A stretch of 64,000 nt of DNA, taken from assembly GCA_009917455.1 (NCBI GenBank), contig QZDS01000014.1, positions 1 to 64,000 of the forward strand, written 5' to 3'. Shown here in pieces: positions 1-7,795 of this stretch (its first letter is position 1; each line of letters begins with the position of its first letter). The notes below the pieces were generated by a model. That model ran no database searches and was not told where the DNA came from. It saw nothing but the letters and a program-made list of their open reading frames with translations. This stretch comes from a bacterium 1xD8-48 (GTDB lineage: Bacteria > Bacillota > Clostridia > Lachnospirales > Lachnospiraceae). Both the position numbers and the translations under genes were made by a program.

Positions 1-210
1 TCCAGTCTTTCATCAATACCGTCGAGCCGTGTATCGACTTTATCCAGTCTTTCATCAATACCGTCGAGCCGCGTATCGACTTTATCCAGTCTTCCATCAA
101 TACCGTCGAGCCGCGTATCGACTTTATCCAGTCTTTCATCAATACCGTCGAGCCGCGTATCGACTTTATCCAGTCTTTCATCAATACCGTCGAGCCGTGT
201 ATCCATTTTG
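1..210. repeat. 42-bp tandem repeat, about five copies
   Basis: A 42-bp unit beginning TCCAGTCTTTCATCAATACC repeats in register from position 1 to about 210 and continues beyond the left edge. Copies differ by only one or two bases (for example CCGTG against CCGCG), and the last copy before the gene start has diverged further. It encodes the two-heptad repeat of the minus-strand gene, so it is an internal coding repeat and not a CRISPR array: there are no spacers. Confidence 0.9.
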
Positions 211-344
211 TCCAGTCTTTCGTCCATCCTGTCCAGTCTGATATCCATCGCATCCAGTCTCTCTGTAACAGGATTTAATTTTTCCTCAAGTTTGTCATCC
301 AATAACTGGCCGAACATTTTTAAGTCATCATTTGTCAATGTCAT
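1..344 (-). CDS. Coiled-coil repeat protein, 3' end cut by the window edge
   Basis: The gene reads leftward from ATG at 344-342, with a purine-rich GAAAGGG ribosome binding site just upstream, and runs off the left edge. The first about 40 residues contain MTLTNDDLKMFGQLLDDKLE and then go over into a 14-residue repeat of the type RLDGIDERLDKVDT, which is two heptads with Leu/Ile/Val at a and d positions. This predicts a long parallel coiled coil. The N-terminus resembles small Lachnospiraceae proteins of unknown function that carry such repeats; I do not recognise a named family. The high DNA identity between repeat units suggests recent unit duplication. No function can be assigned. Confidence 0.75.
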   Translation of the reverse strand, partial: MTLTNDDLKMFGQLLDDKLEEKLNPVTERLDAMDIRLDRMDERLDKMDTRLDGIDERLDKVDTRLDGIDERLDKVDTRLDGIDGRLDKVDTRLDGIDERLDKVDTRLDGIDERL

Positions 345-562
345 ATAGTTATACCCTTTCTGCAGTTGTACGACAAAAAGCCCCCTGAACAGCATAAGTA
401 TATCATATTTAAAATATAAAAACCATTAAAATTTTCAAAAAATAATAAAAAAATAATCAATAATTGATTCAAAACTATATAGGGGAGAATCTGTAAATAA
501 TGAAATTATTCCGGGTAAAATGCGGAAATCAATTTTCGATTCCGTGTCGTAAGAAAAATTAT
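345..562. other. A+T-rich intergenic stretch between divergent transcripts
   Basis: This stretch separates the minus-strand coiled-coil gene from the plus-strand T-box transcript. It is very A+T-rich and I see no gene in it. On the minus strand an extended -10 like element (TGATATACT, complement of 397-405) could start the coiled-coil gene, but its -35 is poor. Nothing else is supported. Confidence 0.5.
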
Positions 563-591
563 TTGACTTTCCGGCGGACATATGATATAAA
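563..591 (+). promoter_or_regulatory. Sigma-A type promoter of the T-box/trpB2 transcript
   Basis: TTGACT at 563-568 and TATAAA at 586-591 are separated by exactly 17 bases. The spacing and location directly ahead of the T-box leader make this the probable start of the trpB2 transcript. Confidence 0.75.
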
Positions 592-603
592 TAGTTAAGC
601 AAA

Positions 604-880
604 CCGTTGAAGAAGAGTGAGTACCTTAGGATATTTTTTGAAAATTCTTTTATTACAGAGAGCTGCTGGCAGGTGGAAAGCGGTATAAAGGACTTAGGGG
701 AATGGGCTTCGGAGGGCGAGTCGAAGGTTCAGTAGACGAGACGGAGAGGAGACTTCGTTATCAAATCAGGCATATGATAGTATGCGATGAGCGGATGCGT
801 TATATTGCATCAAGCCGGGTGGCACCGCAGGAGATATACTCTTGTCCCAGCAATGACTGGGTCAGGAGTTTTTTTATACA
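604..880 (+). promoter_or_regulatory. T-box leader, tryptophan-specific
   Basis: The leader carries the hallmark T-box sequence GGGTGGCACCGCAG (817-830), preceded by a long stem I region and followed by a factor-independent terminator. In stem I the pattern GAA-TGG-GCTTCGGAG places the triplet TGG at 703-705 where T-box leaders have the specifier codon after a conserved GAA, so uncharged tRNA-Trp is the predicted ligand. When tRNA-Trp is uncharged it should stabilise the antiterminator and allow reading into the downstream gene. The match between a Trp specifier and a tryptophan synthase beta-type gene supports the call independently. Confidence 0.9.
838..876 (+). terminator. T-box terminator hairpin
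   Basis: ACTCTTGTCCCAG pairs with CTGGGTCAGGAGT across a short CAATGA loop and is followed directly by a run of T (869-876). Its 5' arm lies just after the T-box sequence, as expected for competition with the antiterminator. Confidence 0.85.
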
Positions 881-926
881 ATAAGCCGACCCGCGAAACG
901 TGGAGGCGTTTGTTACAATAAGCCGA
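877..926 (+). repeat. Short direct repeat between terminator and trpB2
   Basis: The 13-mer TACAATAAGCCGA occurs at 877-889 and again at 914-926, after the attenuator and before the gene. It may be a trace of a small duplication. I know of no function. Confidence 0.6.
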
Positions 927-975
927 TTCGGTCAAAATATCAAGAAACCGGAAAAACTGGAATGGAGGAAAATCT

Positions 976-2364
976 ATGAGTGAAGAGAAAAAAATCCCTT
1001 ACAAAATTTACCTGAAAGAGGAAGAGATGCCGGTGAGATGGTATAATGTGCGTGCGGATATGAAGAATAAGCCCGCGCCGCTTTTGAATCCGGGAACGCT
1101 GCAGCCTTTAACCTTTGAGGAGATGAGAGGCATTTTCTGTGATGAGCTTTGCAGGCAGGAGCTGGACGATACTACGGCTTACTTTGAGATTCCCGAGGAT
1201 ATCAGGAAATTTTATAAGATGTACCGCCCGTCGCCTCTTGTACGTGCGTACTGTCTGGAGGAAAAGCTGCAGACGCCGGCAAAGATTTATTATAAGTTTG
1301 AAGGAAATAATACCAGCGGAAGCCATAAGCTGAATTCGGCCATTGCCCAGGCATATTATGCAAAAAAGCAGGGCCTTAAGGGTGTAACTACGGAAACGGG
1401 AGCAGGTCAGTGGGGAACGGCTCTTTCCATGGCTTGCGCTTATCTTGGACTGGACTGCCAGGTATATATGGTGAAATGCTCTTATGAGCAGAAGCCTTTC
1501 AGGAGAGAGGTTATGAGAACCTATGGGGCAAACGTGACGCCTTCGCCTTCGAACACCACTGAAGTGGGGCGTAAGATTTTAGAGGAATTCCCCGGAACTG
1601 CCGGGAGCCTTGGATGTGCGATTTCCGAGGCTGTGGAAGCCGCTACTTCTCAGGAAGGCTACCGTTATGTGCTGGGCTCTGTCCTTACGCAGGTTCTTCT
1701 CCATCAGTCGGTGATTGGTATGGAAACCAGGACAGCCATGGATAAATACGGGATTAAGCCGGACGTGATTATCGGATGCGCCGGAGGCGGTTCTAATCTG
1801 GGCGGGCTGATTTCACCGTTTATGGGCGAAAAATTAAGAGGCGAGGCAGATTACCGATTTATTGCGGTTGAGCCGGCGTCCTGCCCCAGTCTGACCAGGG
1901 GAAAATACGTGTATGATTTCTGCGATACGGGAAAGGTTTGCCCGCTTGCCAAAATGTATACACTGGGAAGCGGATTTATGCCGGCGCCTAACCATGCGGG
2001 AGGATTGCGTTACCATGGCATGAGTTCCGTGCTGTCTCAGTTATACGAAGACGGCTATATGGAGGCTGTGAGCGTGGAGCAGACGGCAGTCTTTAAGGCG
2101 GCGGAAGAGTTTGCAAGGGTGGAGGGCATTTTACCTGCGCCGGAAAGCTCCCATGCAATAAAAGTTGCCATGGACGAGGCACTCAAATGTAAGGAGACAG
2201 GGGAGGAAAAGACAATTCTCTTCGGCCTTACGGGAACCGGCTACTTTGACATGGTGGCATATGAGCGTTTCAATAATGGGGAAATGACGGATTATATCCC
2301 TACAGATGAAGATTTGGCAAAGGGACTTGCGGGAGTTCCGAAGTTCCCCGGAAATGAAATCTGA
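976..2364 (+). CDS. trpB: Tryptophan synthase beta chain, TrpB2 type
   Basis: Predicted PLP enzyme making L-tryptophan from indole and L-serine. It is 462 residues, longer than classical TrpB (about 400), and its N-terminus (EEEMPVRWYNVRADM, near residue 15) is typical of the TrpB2 branch. The PLP lysine is K118 in GSHKLNSA, the catalytic glutamate lies in ETGAGQWG (140-147), and the phosphate-binding loop is GCAGGGSNLG (267-276). The start follows a GGAGGA site at 964-969. No trpA or other trp gene is adjacent, so the enzyme may salvage free indole, as proposed for TrpB2 proteins, and may not work in a TrpAB complex. Expression should respond to tryptophan starvation through the upstream T-box. 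Family assignment is firm; the salvage role is inference. Confidence 0.93.
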   Translation: MSEEKKIPYKIYLKEEEMPVRWYNVRADMKNKPAPLLNPGTLQPLTFEEMRGIFCDELCRQELDDTTAYFEIPEDIRKFYKMYRPSPLVRAYCLEEKLQTPAKIYYKFEGNNTSGSHKLNSAIAQAYYAKKQGLKGVTTETGAGQWGTALSMACAYLGLDCQVYMVKCSYEQKPFRREVMRTYGANVTPSPSNTTEVGRKILEEFPGTAGSLGCAISEAVEAATSQEGYRYVLGSVLTQVLLHQSVIGMETRTAMDKYGIKPDVIIGCAGGGSNLGGLISPFMGEKLRGEADYRFIAVEPASCPSLTRGKYVYDFCDTGKVCPLAKMYTLGSGFMPAPNHAGGLRYHGMSSVLSQLYEDGYMEAVSVEQTAVFKAAEEFARVEGILPAPESSHAIKVAMDEALKCKETGEEKTILFGLTGTGYFDMVAYERFNNGEMTDYIPTDEDLAKGLAGVPKFPGNEI

Positions 2365-2407
2365 GAACCTGTAAGCGGCGCAGCAAATCATTATAATGCG
2401 GAAAAGA

Positions 2408-2446
2408 AAAAGTCAGGAGCATTTGTAAGGATGCATCCTGACTTTT
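2408..2446. terminator. Bidirectional terminator between trpB2 and the YbjQ gene
   Basis: AAAAGTCAGGAGCAT pairs with ATGCATCCTGACTTTT with one bulged base across an 8-9 base loop. On the minus strand the hairpin is followed by a T-rich run, so it can end both convergent transcripts. Confidence 0.75.
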
Positions 2447-2546
2447 AAACTTAAGAGCAGCAAGCGAAGCATACTGCCTGTTGTTTGTCCGTAAATTTTC
2501 ACAGGCCGGGAGACAACAATCCATCAGGCATATGGAAACCGGGTGA

Positions 2547-2858
2547 TTATTTAAATTTTACAGCGGTTCCGTAGGCCATCACCTCGGCGGCGCCCTGCAT
2601 TACGGCGGCGGAAGCGTAGCGGATATTGATAACCGCATCGGCGCCCAGTCCGGCCGCTTCGTTTTCCATTCGCTTTGTGGCCAGCGCTCTGGCTTCGTTC
2701 ATCATTTCCGTATAGGAGCCCAGCTCGCCACCCACCAGAGTCTTTAATCCCTGAGTGATATCCCGTCCGATGTTTTTGGACTGGATGGTGCTGCCCTTAA
2801 CCAGTCCCAGCATTTCCAGCTCTTTTCCTGTGATGTAATCGGTGTTTACTAAAATCAT
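2547..2858 (-). CDS. YbjQ/UPF0145 family protein
   Basis: This is a 103-residue protein covering the whole YbjQ (DUF74) domain: the start ILVNTDYITGKEL, the central GGELGSYTEMMNEAR and the terminal GADAVINIRYAS are characteristic. The family forms small oligomeric beta-alpha proteins sometimes annotated as heavy-metal binding; biochemical function is unproven. The start is supported by a strong AAGGAGG site upstream (minus strand). It is the last gene of a three-gene minus-strand operon after an SPFH protein and a ribbon-helix-helix protein, with a 13-bp gap to the gene before it, and ends before a bidirectional terminator. The grouping suggests a link to membrane-associated SPFH function, which is inference. 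Confidence 0.9.
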   Translation of the reverse strand: MILVNTDYITGKELEMLGLVKGSTIQSKNIGRDITQGLKTLVGGELGSYTEMMNEARALATKRMENEAAGLGADAVINIRYASAAVMQGAAEVMAYGTAVKFK

Positions 2859-2871
2859 TACTATCTCCTCC

Positions 2872-3075
2872 TTATTTTATATCCAGTTCCGGCGGAACAT
2901 CCAGCTGCGTCGGAACATATTTGCCGTCCTTCTTGCGCTGACGGACGCACTCAGATAAAAGGTATTCAATTTGTCCGTTGACGGAACGGAAATCATCTTC
3001 CGCCCAGGCTGCAATGGCATTATAGAGTTTGGTTGAAAGCCGCAGCGGAATCTGTTTTTTGCCTGAATCAGCCAT
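2872..3075 (-). CDS. Small Arc-like ribbon-helix-helix protein
   Basis: This 67-residue protein has the Arc/MetJ-type pattern: a short beta strand QIPLRLSTKLYNAI, then AIAAWAEDDFRSVNGQIEYLL, which matches helix 1-turn-helix 2 of Arc-type repressors, followed by a charged tail. It should bind DNA as a dimer. Its ATG follows the stop codon of the SPFH gene by one base, with no strong separate ribosome binding site, so translational coupling is likely. Small Arc-like proteins commonly accompany SPFH genes in Firmicutes. It may autoregulate the operon; the palindrome downstream of the operon -10 is a candidate operator. It is not obviously an antitoxin, since no toxin is adjacent. Confidence 0.85.
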   Translation of the reverse strand: MADSGKKQIPLRLSTKLYNAIAAWAEDDFRSVNGQIEYLLSECVRQRKKDGKYVPTQLDVPPELDIK

Positions 3076-3076
3076 A

Positions 3077-4078
3077 TCAGTAGAGGCTGCCGGAATTTAC
3101 CACCGGCTGTGCGTCGTGGTTTCCGCAGAGAACCACCAGAAGATTGGAAACCATTGCCGCCTTGCGTTCCTCATCCAGCTCTACGATGTGATTCTTGTTT
3201 AAGCGCTCCAGTGCCATTTCAACCATTCCTACGGCGCCGTCAACAATCATTTTCCGTGCGTCAATGATGGCGGACGCCTGCTGCCTTTGCAGCATGACAG
3301 CGGCGATTTCCGTAGCGTAGGCAAGATAGGTGATTCTGGCTTCAATAATTTCCATTCCGGCTTCATCTACTCTCTTCTGAATTTCATCACGGATTCTTGC
3401 CGCCACTACATCGCTGGATCCTCGAAGACTGCCGTCGTCGGCCACGCCGTCGCCTGTGGTATCCACGTTGGGAGCCATGTCGTAAGGATAAAGGCGGACG
3501 ATGTCGCGCAGGGCGCTGTCGCACTGGAGGGAAAGGTATTCCTTATAGTTATCCACGTTGAACACGGCCTTTGCGGTATCGGTCACCCGCCATGTAACCG
3601 CGATACCGATATCCACGGGATTGCCGAGGCAGTCGTTGATTTTCTGGCGGCTGTTGTTCAGGGTCATGATTTTCAGGGAAATTTTGTTGGAGATGGTATT
3701 TCCCTGAGTTGACGTATTTCCTATGGTAAGGCTGTGAGGAGAGCCCACGTCGCCGCTCTGGCTGAGTCTGGTTCTGGCAGCCGGGTTCACGCTGGAGCAG
3801 AAGGGATTTACAAAGTAAAATCCGTCGCCCTTGAGGGTACCGACATACTTGCCGAACAGGGTGAGAACCAGCGCTTCCTGAGGCTTCAAAACATGAAGGC
3901 CGGTGAGAGGAAACCAGCCGATGACCGCAATGACGATACAGATGGCAAGGGGGATTCCGCTGGGATTCTCACGCTGCACATTCCACACAAAGAGCGCAAT
4001 TATCAGCAGATAGAGCAAAAGAGTGGCAAGGAGAACCAGCATGCCGTGTTTTTTTTGGGTTAAAAGTTTTTCTTCCAT
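3077..4078 (-). CDS. SPFH/Band 7 domain membrane protein
   Basis: This 333-residue protein has two hydrophobic segments near the N-terminus (about residues 13-32 and 40-62), then an SPFH core beginning around GLHVLKPQEALVLTLFGKYVGTLK and including the flotillin/stomatin-type middle WRVTDTAKAVFNVDNYKEYL. The later part, RIRDEIQKRVDEAGMEIIEARITYLAYATEIA, is the conserved segment before the coiled coil. The family oligomerises in the membrane and organises membrane domains or controls proteases. It leads the operon with the ribbon-helix-helix and YbjQ genes. No NfeD gene is adjacent. The exact role is unknown. Confidence 0.9.
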   Translation of the reverse strand: MEEKLLTQKKHGMLVLLATLLLYLLIIALFVWNVQRENPSGIPLAICIVIAVIGWFPLTGLHVLKPQEALVLTLFGKYVGTLKGDGFYFVNPFCSSVNPAARTRLSQSGDVGSPHSLTIGNTSTQGNTISNKISLKIMTLNNSRQKINDCLGNPVDIGIAVTWRVTDTAKAVFNVDNYKEYLSLQCDSALRDIVRLYPYDMAPNVDTTGDGVADDGSLRGSSDVVAARIRDEIQKRVDEAGMEIIEARITYLAYATEIAAVMLQRQQASAIIDARKMIVDGAVGMVEMALERLNKNHIVELDEERKAAMVSNLLVVLCGNHDAQPVVNSGSLY

Positions 4079-4120
4079 ATGTTTTCCTCTTTTCTATAGT
4101 ATTTCCATTTGTTGGATTTA

Positions 4121-4132
4121 TTTGATATCAAA
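4121..4132. promoter_or_regulatory. Palindrome in the SPFH operon leader
   Basis: TTTGATATCAAA is a perfect 12-bp palindrome located immediately downstream of the -10 of the SPFH operon promoter (minus strand), a normal repressor position. The Arc-like protein encoded in the same operon is a candidate ligand. Function is inferred from position only. Confidence 0.4.
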
Positions 4133-4161
4133 ATCATATCATATTGATAGCCGAATGTAAA
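4133..4161 (-). promoter_or_regulatory. Promoter of the SPFH operon
   Basis: Read on the minus strand, TTTACA (complement of 4156-4161) and TATGAT (complement of 4133-4138) are 17 bases apart, upstream of the SPFH start. Confidence 0.75.
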
Positions 4162-4294
4162 TAGAAATTCTTAAAAAATTTTTTAAATCCTATGGGAAAC
4201 ATTGCCTGTATATGATATGATTGACGGGGTAAAGCAAGCAGCCGGGGAATGAGGCCTGGTGAAACCATACGCTGTTTCGCGGAAAAGGAGAGGT

Positions 4295-4885
4295 ATGGCA
4301 GAGAAGTATTATGCGGTAAAAAAAGGAATGAAGACAGGGATTTTTTATTCCTGGGAGGAATGCAGAGCCAATGTGTACGGATATCCCGGCGCGGTCTATA
4401 AGAGCTTTAAGACCAGAGAGGAAGCGCTGGCTTTTCTGGGGGAAGACCCGGGGGAGGGTTTGAAAGGGCGGAATTGTGTTAAAATATATGTAGACGGAAG
4501 CTATAACAGGGTCACGGGGGAGTTTTCCTATGGCATGGTAGTGCTTTCCGGGGGCAGGGAGGAAAAGTTTAACTGCAAATTTAACGACAAAGAGCTTGCC
4601 GCCATGCACAATGTGGCAGGGGAAATCAAGGGAGCCGAGGCGGCCATGCAGTATGCCCTTGACAGGAATCTTGCGGAAATTGAGATTTACCACGATTATG
4701 AGGGAATCGCCAGGTGGTGTCTGGGAGAATGGAAAACGAACAGGGAGGGCACCAGAGCCTATAAGGATTTTTACGACAGGGCATGTAAAAAAGTAAAAAT
4801 CAGCTTTGTAAAGGTGGCGGGGCATTCCAATGACAAGTATAACGATATGGCGGACGGGCTGGCGAAAGAGGCTCTGGGGCTGTAG
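4295..4885 (+). CDS. Ribonuclease H with N-terminal viroplasmin-type domain
   Basis: Predicted RNase H1-type enzyme of 196 residues that cleaves RNA in RNA-DNA hybrids. Residues 4-48 form the small caulimovirus-viroplasmin/RHBD domain (YYAVKKG, then YGYPGAVYKSF) that grips hybrids in eukaryote-like RNase H1. The catalytic domain follows: D67 in YVDGSY, E110 in AGEIKGAE, D134 in IYHDYEG, H177 in AGHSND and the acidic D184/D187 in NDMADGLA. An ATG 36 bases earlier is in frame, but the AAGGAGAGG site sits just before 4295, so the shorter form is chosen. It begins a plus-strand run with the MraY-like gene 18 bases downstream. Confidence 0.92.
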   Translation: MAEKYYAVKKGMKTGIFYSWEECRANVYGYPGAVYKSFKTREEALAFLGEDPGEGLKGRNCVKIYVDGSYNRVTGEFSYGMVVLSGGREEKFNCKFNDKELAAMHNVAGEIKGAEAAMQYALDRNLAEIEIYHDYEGIARWCLGEWKTNREGTRAYKDFYDRACKKVKISFVKVAGHSNDKYNDMADGLAKEALGL

Positions 4886-4903
4886 AGATGGAGGAAGATA
4901 CCG

Positions 4904-5866
4904 GTGATTTATTTTTTATTAAAGGAAAATCAGCCGCTTGTCGCGGCTCTGGGGCTTTTGATTGCATTTGCGGGAACCTGTATTCTGACGGACAAATGCA
5001 GCTATCTGCTTCCCAGGGATGCGGGGAGGGAATTTGCGCTTGAGGGAAAGCTTTCCGCCGGGAAGCCCCGCGGAGCAGGAATCATTTTTATTCTCGTATT
5101 TGTAGCCTCATCCTTTCTTTTTGCGCCCATAGATGTGGAGAGCATTATTTATCTGCTGCTTATCACGGCGGAGATGGTGACCGGCTATCTGGACGACGCT
5201 TCAGCCCACCCCTGGAGCGGGCTGAAAAAGGGAATTATGGATTTGGTCATTGCTTCGGTGGCGGCTTATACCTACCTGAATTTTAATTCCAATACCATTC
5301 AGATTGCCACGTTGGGACTTCGGGTGACGATTCCGCCGGTTTTATTCGGCATACTGACAGTTGCCCTGGTATGGGGCTCCATCAATGTGACGAACTGTAC
5401 GGACGGAGTGGACGGGCTTTCGGGAACGCTTACCATGATCACTCTGGCAACTTTTTATGTGGTTGACAATATCATGGAGAATAAGGATGGCTTTACGGTA
5501 TTGATACTGTTTATGATTATCTGCATTTTAGGGTATCTGTGGTACAACGCCACGCCCAGCCGGCTTCTTATGGGAGACGCGGGAAGCCGTGCCATGGGAA
5601 TTTTTATCAGCATCACGGCGTTAAAGAGCGGCTGCCCTCTTTTATATATTCCGGTGGCGATTGTGATTATTTTAGACGGCGGACTGGGGCTTTTGAAGGT
5701 TTCGCTGATTAAGGTCTGCCATATTCACATTCTGACCAATATACGGACGCCGCTTCACGACCATGTAAGAAAAAAGATGGGCTGGTCCAACACCCAGACG
5801 ATGGTACGGTTTTCCATCATACAGATTGTGGTGTCGGTGGCGATTGTGTCGGTGCTGTTACTGTAA
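4904..5866 (+). CDS. MraY/WecA-family phospho-sugar transferase
   Basis: Integral membrane protein of 320 residues of the polyprenyl-phosphate phospho-N-acetylhexosamine transferase family, which makes lipid I in peptidoglycan synthesis or a lipid-linked sugar. MraY hallmarks are visible: the aspartate pair in GYLDDASAHPW, the Asn/Asp motif NCTDGVDGLSG, and LLMGDAGSRAMG, spread over about nine hydrophobic segments. Translation probably starts at GTG 4904 after GGAGGA. It lies outside any dcw cluster, next to RNase H and a dCMP deaminase, so it may be the sole MraY relocated or a paralogue. The C-terminal HxH region is shorter and altered compared with textbook MraY (HDHVRKK is seen near residue 285). 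Specific substrate is not certain. Confidence 0.85.
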   Translation: MIYFLLKENQPLVAALGLLIAFAGTCILTDKCSYLLPRDAGREFALEGKLSAGKPRGAGIIFILVFVASSFLFAPIDVESIIYLLLITAEMVTGYLDDASAHPWSGLKKGIMDLVIASVAAYTYLNFNSNTIQIATLGLRVTIPPVLFGILTVALVWGSINVTNCTDGVDGLSGTLTMITLATFYVVDNIMENKDGFTVLILFMIICILGYLWYNATPSRLLMGDAGSRAMGIFISITALKSGCPLLYIPVAIVIILDGGLGLLKVSLIKVCHIHILTNIRTPLHDHVRKKMGWSNTQTMVRFSIIQIVVSVAIVSVLLL

Positions 5867-5916
5867 AAGCAGCCGGAAAATGTCTGCAAAATCGAAATAC
5901 AGGGGGAACATTCAAT

Positions 5917-6405
5917 ATGGAACGGCGTGATAAAATAAACTATTATCTTGACCTGGCGGAGACGGTATCCAGGCGCAGTACCTGCCTTAGGCGGCGGTAC
6001 GGCGCGGTGATTGTCAAAAATGATGAGGTGATTTCCACCGGCTATGTAGGGGCGCCCAGAGGTCGCAAAAACTGTACGGACACGGGCAGATGCATCCGGC
6101 AGGAGATGAACATTCCCCGGGGGGAGCGGTACGAGCTGTGCCGCAGCGTTCATGCGGAGATGAACGCCATCATCAGTGCGTCAAGAGATAAAATGATTGG
6201 GAGCTCCATGTACCTTGCGGGGGCGGATGCACAGACCGGCAAATACATTCCAAATTCCAACAGTTGCTCGCTCTGCAAGCGGGTGATGATTAACGCCGGG
6301 ATTGAAAAGGTTTATATCAGGGACAGCAAGGACGAATACCGTGTGATTTCCGTGCAGGAATGGGTGGATAACGACGAATCCATTAACGGAACCAGAGGAT
6401 ATTAA
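5917..6405 (+). CDS. Deoxycytidylate (dCMP) deaminase
   Basis: A 162-residue zinc deaminase of the dCMP deaminase/ComEB branch. It converts dCMP to dUMP and so feeds thymidylate synthesis. The zinc site is visible as H79-A-E81 in SVHAEMNA and C117/C120 in SCSLCKRVM. The stretch CTDTGRCIRQEMNIPRGE between them matches the substrate/allosteric insert of dCMP deaminases. It follows the MraY-like gene by 50 bases and precedes the VWA gene by 6 bases, so the three are probably cotranscribed. No DNA-uptake genes are adjacent, so a competence role is not suggested. Confidence 0.92.
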   Translation: MERRDKINYYLDLAETVSRRSTCLRRRYGAVIVKNDEVISTGYVGAPRGRKNCTDTGRCIRQEMNIPRGERYELCRSVHAEMNAIISASRDKMIGSSMYLAGADAQTGKYIPNSNSCSLCKRVMINAGIEKVYIRDSKDEYRVISVQEWVDNDESINGTRGY

Positions 6406-6411
6406 GTCATT

Positions 6412-7782
6412 ATGAGCAATTTACAGAAAAAAAATTCGCCGGAAGAAGTGAACAAAAGCTCTGCACCGCCGTCCTTCCGGGGGGCGGCCGGGGAGGAGAT
6501 GCAGCAGAGGGCGGAACGCCTTGCGGAAAAGGTGATGAACTATTCAAGGGACAGCATTCTGGTAAATATGCGTTTCCTGGACGTAGCGCTGTCAGGGCTT
6601 ATTCCTGTGCAGAGAATGGATATAGAGGGTTTTGCCAGCGACGGCGCGAAGATATACTATAATCCGCTGTTTCTTTTAAAGAGATATAAGGAAGAGCCGG
6701 CTTTTGCGGTCAGGATGTATCTTCATATATTGTTCCATCTGATTTTCTCCCACAGCTTCCGGTTCGACAGGCTGGATAAGGAGGCTTTTTTGCTGGCGGC
6801 GGATATGGCTGCGGAGGCGGCGGTTCTGGAGCTTGCAATACCGGGAACCGGCCTTATAAGGGACGAGGAAAAGCTGCGAAAGCTGGGGGCCGTAAAGGAA
6901 GAGGCGGGCGCGCTGACTGCGGAAAAAATTTACAGATATATCAGAAATTCCGGAGCTGGCTGCAAGTGGCAAAAAGAGCTTTCGGAACTCTTTTTTATGG
7001 ATTCCCACGAACTCTGGGCGGAAAAGGAAAAGCTGGTAATTTCCATGGAACAGTGGAAGAAGTTAAGCGAGCGGGTACAGGCGGATTTGAAATCCTTTTC
7101 CAGGGGAAAGACTAGGGGAGGAAGCAAATCGGAGAGTCTGGAAAAAAGCCTTATGGAGGCTGTAAGGGACAGGAAGCCCTACCGGGAGCTGCTTCGGAAG
7201 TTTACCGTGATGAACGAGGATATGCAGGTAAACGACGATGAATTTGATTATATTTACTACACCTACGGGCTTTCCAGATACGGAAACATGCCGCTGGTGG
7301 AGCCTCTTGAATACAAGGACAGCAGGAAGATAAAGGAATTTGTAATCGCTATCGATACCTCGGCCTCCTGCCGGGGAGAGCTGGTGAAATCCTTTGTGCG
7401 CAGCACGTACGCCGTCCTTACCGGCGAGGAGACGTTTTTCAGGAAAATGAACGTGCACATTATTCAGTGCGACCATGAGGTGAGAAAGGATACCAAAATC
7501 ACCAGCAGGGACGATTTGGAATATTTCCTTGCCAACGAAAAGCTGACCGGCTTTGGCTCCACGGATTTCCGGCCGGTTTTTTCCTATGTGGATGAGCTCT
7601 TAAAAGCAGGGGAGTTTGAAAAGCTGAAAGGGCTTTTATATTTTACGGACGGCTACGGGGTTTATCCCGGCGCAATGCCGCCTTACGACGTGATGTTTGT
7701 TTTTCCGGACAACGGGGACGAGGGGCCGGAAGTGCCGCCCTGGGCCGTCCGGGTGATGCTTGACGACGAGGAATTGGAATAA
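6412..7782 (+). CDS. VWA-like protein with metallopeptidase-like N-terminal domain (DUF2201 type)
   Basis: A 456-residue cytosolic protein. Residues about 30-270 resemble the predicted metallopeptidase domain of DUF2201 proteins; the HxxxH at 105-109 in YLHILFH lacks the glutamate of HExxH, so catalysis is doubtful. The C-terminal part is a von Willebrand A-like fold with a MIDAS motif DTSAS (about 314-318) and TDG near 410. Such proteins pair with MoxR-like AAA+ ATPases, and the next gene encodes one 13 bases downstream, giving strong context. MoxR-VWA pairs are thought to act as metal-insertion or assembly chaperones. The client here is unknown. Confidence 0.85.
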   Translation: MSNLQKKNSPEEVNKSSAPPSFRGAAGEEMQQRAERLAEKVMNYSRDSILVNMRFLDVALSGLIPVQRMDIEGFASDGAKIYYNPLFLLKRYKEEPAFAVRMYLHILFHLIFSHSFRFDRLDKEAFLLAADMAAEAAVLELAIPGTGLIRDEEKLRKLGAVKEEAGALTAEKIYRYIRNSGAGCKWQKELSELFFMDSHELWAEKEKLVISMEQWKKLSERVQADLKSFSRGKTRGGSKSESLEKSLMEAVRDRKPYRELLRKFTVMNEDMQVNDDEFDYIYYTYGLSRYGNMPLVEPLEYKDSRKIKEFVIAIDTSASCRGELVKSFVRSTYAVLTGEETFFRKMNVHIIQCDHEVRKDTKITSRDDLEYFLANEKLTGFGSTDFRPVFSYVDELLKAGEFEKLKGLLYFTDGYGVYPGAMPPYDVMFVFPDNGDEGPEVPPWAVRVMLDDEELE

Positions 7783-7795
7783 AGGAGACGGAATT

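Noticed and set aside
1..241. Repeats at the left edge as a CRISPR array, or a plus-strand gene
   Set aside because: Units are contiguous with no spacers, and the minus strand reads as a good heptad repeat with start and ribosome site.
702..884. 60-codon plus-strand frame in the trpB2 leader
   Set aside because: It covers the T-box specifier, core and terminator, whose RNA signals explain the conservation.
4190..4825. 211-residue minus-strand frame opposite the RNase H gene
   Set aside because: Antisense shadow; no ribosome site and RNase H motifs are intact on the plus strand.
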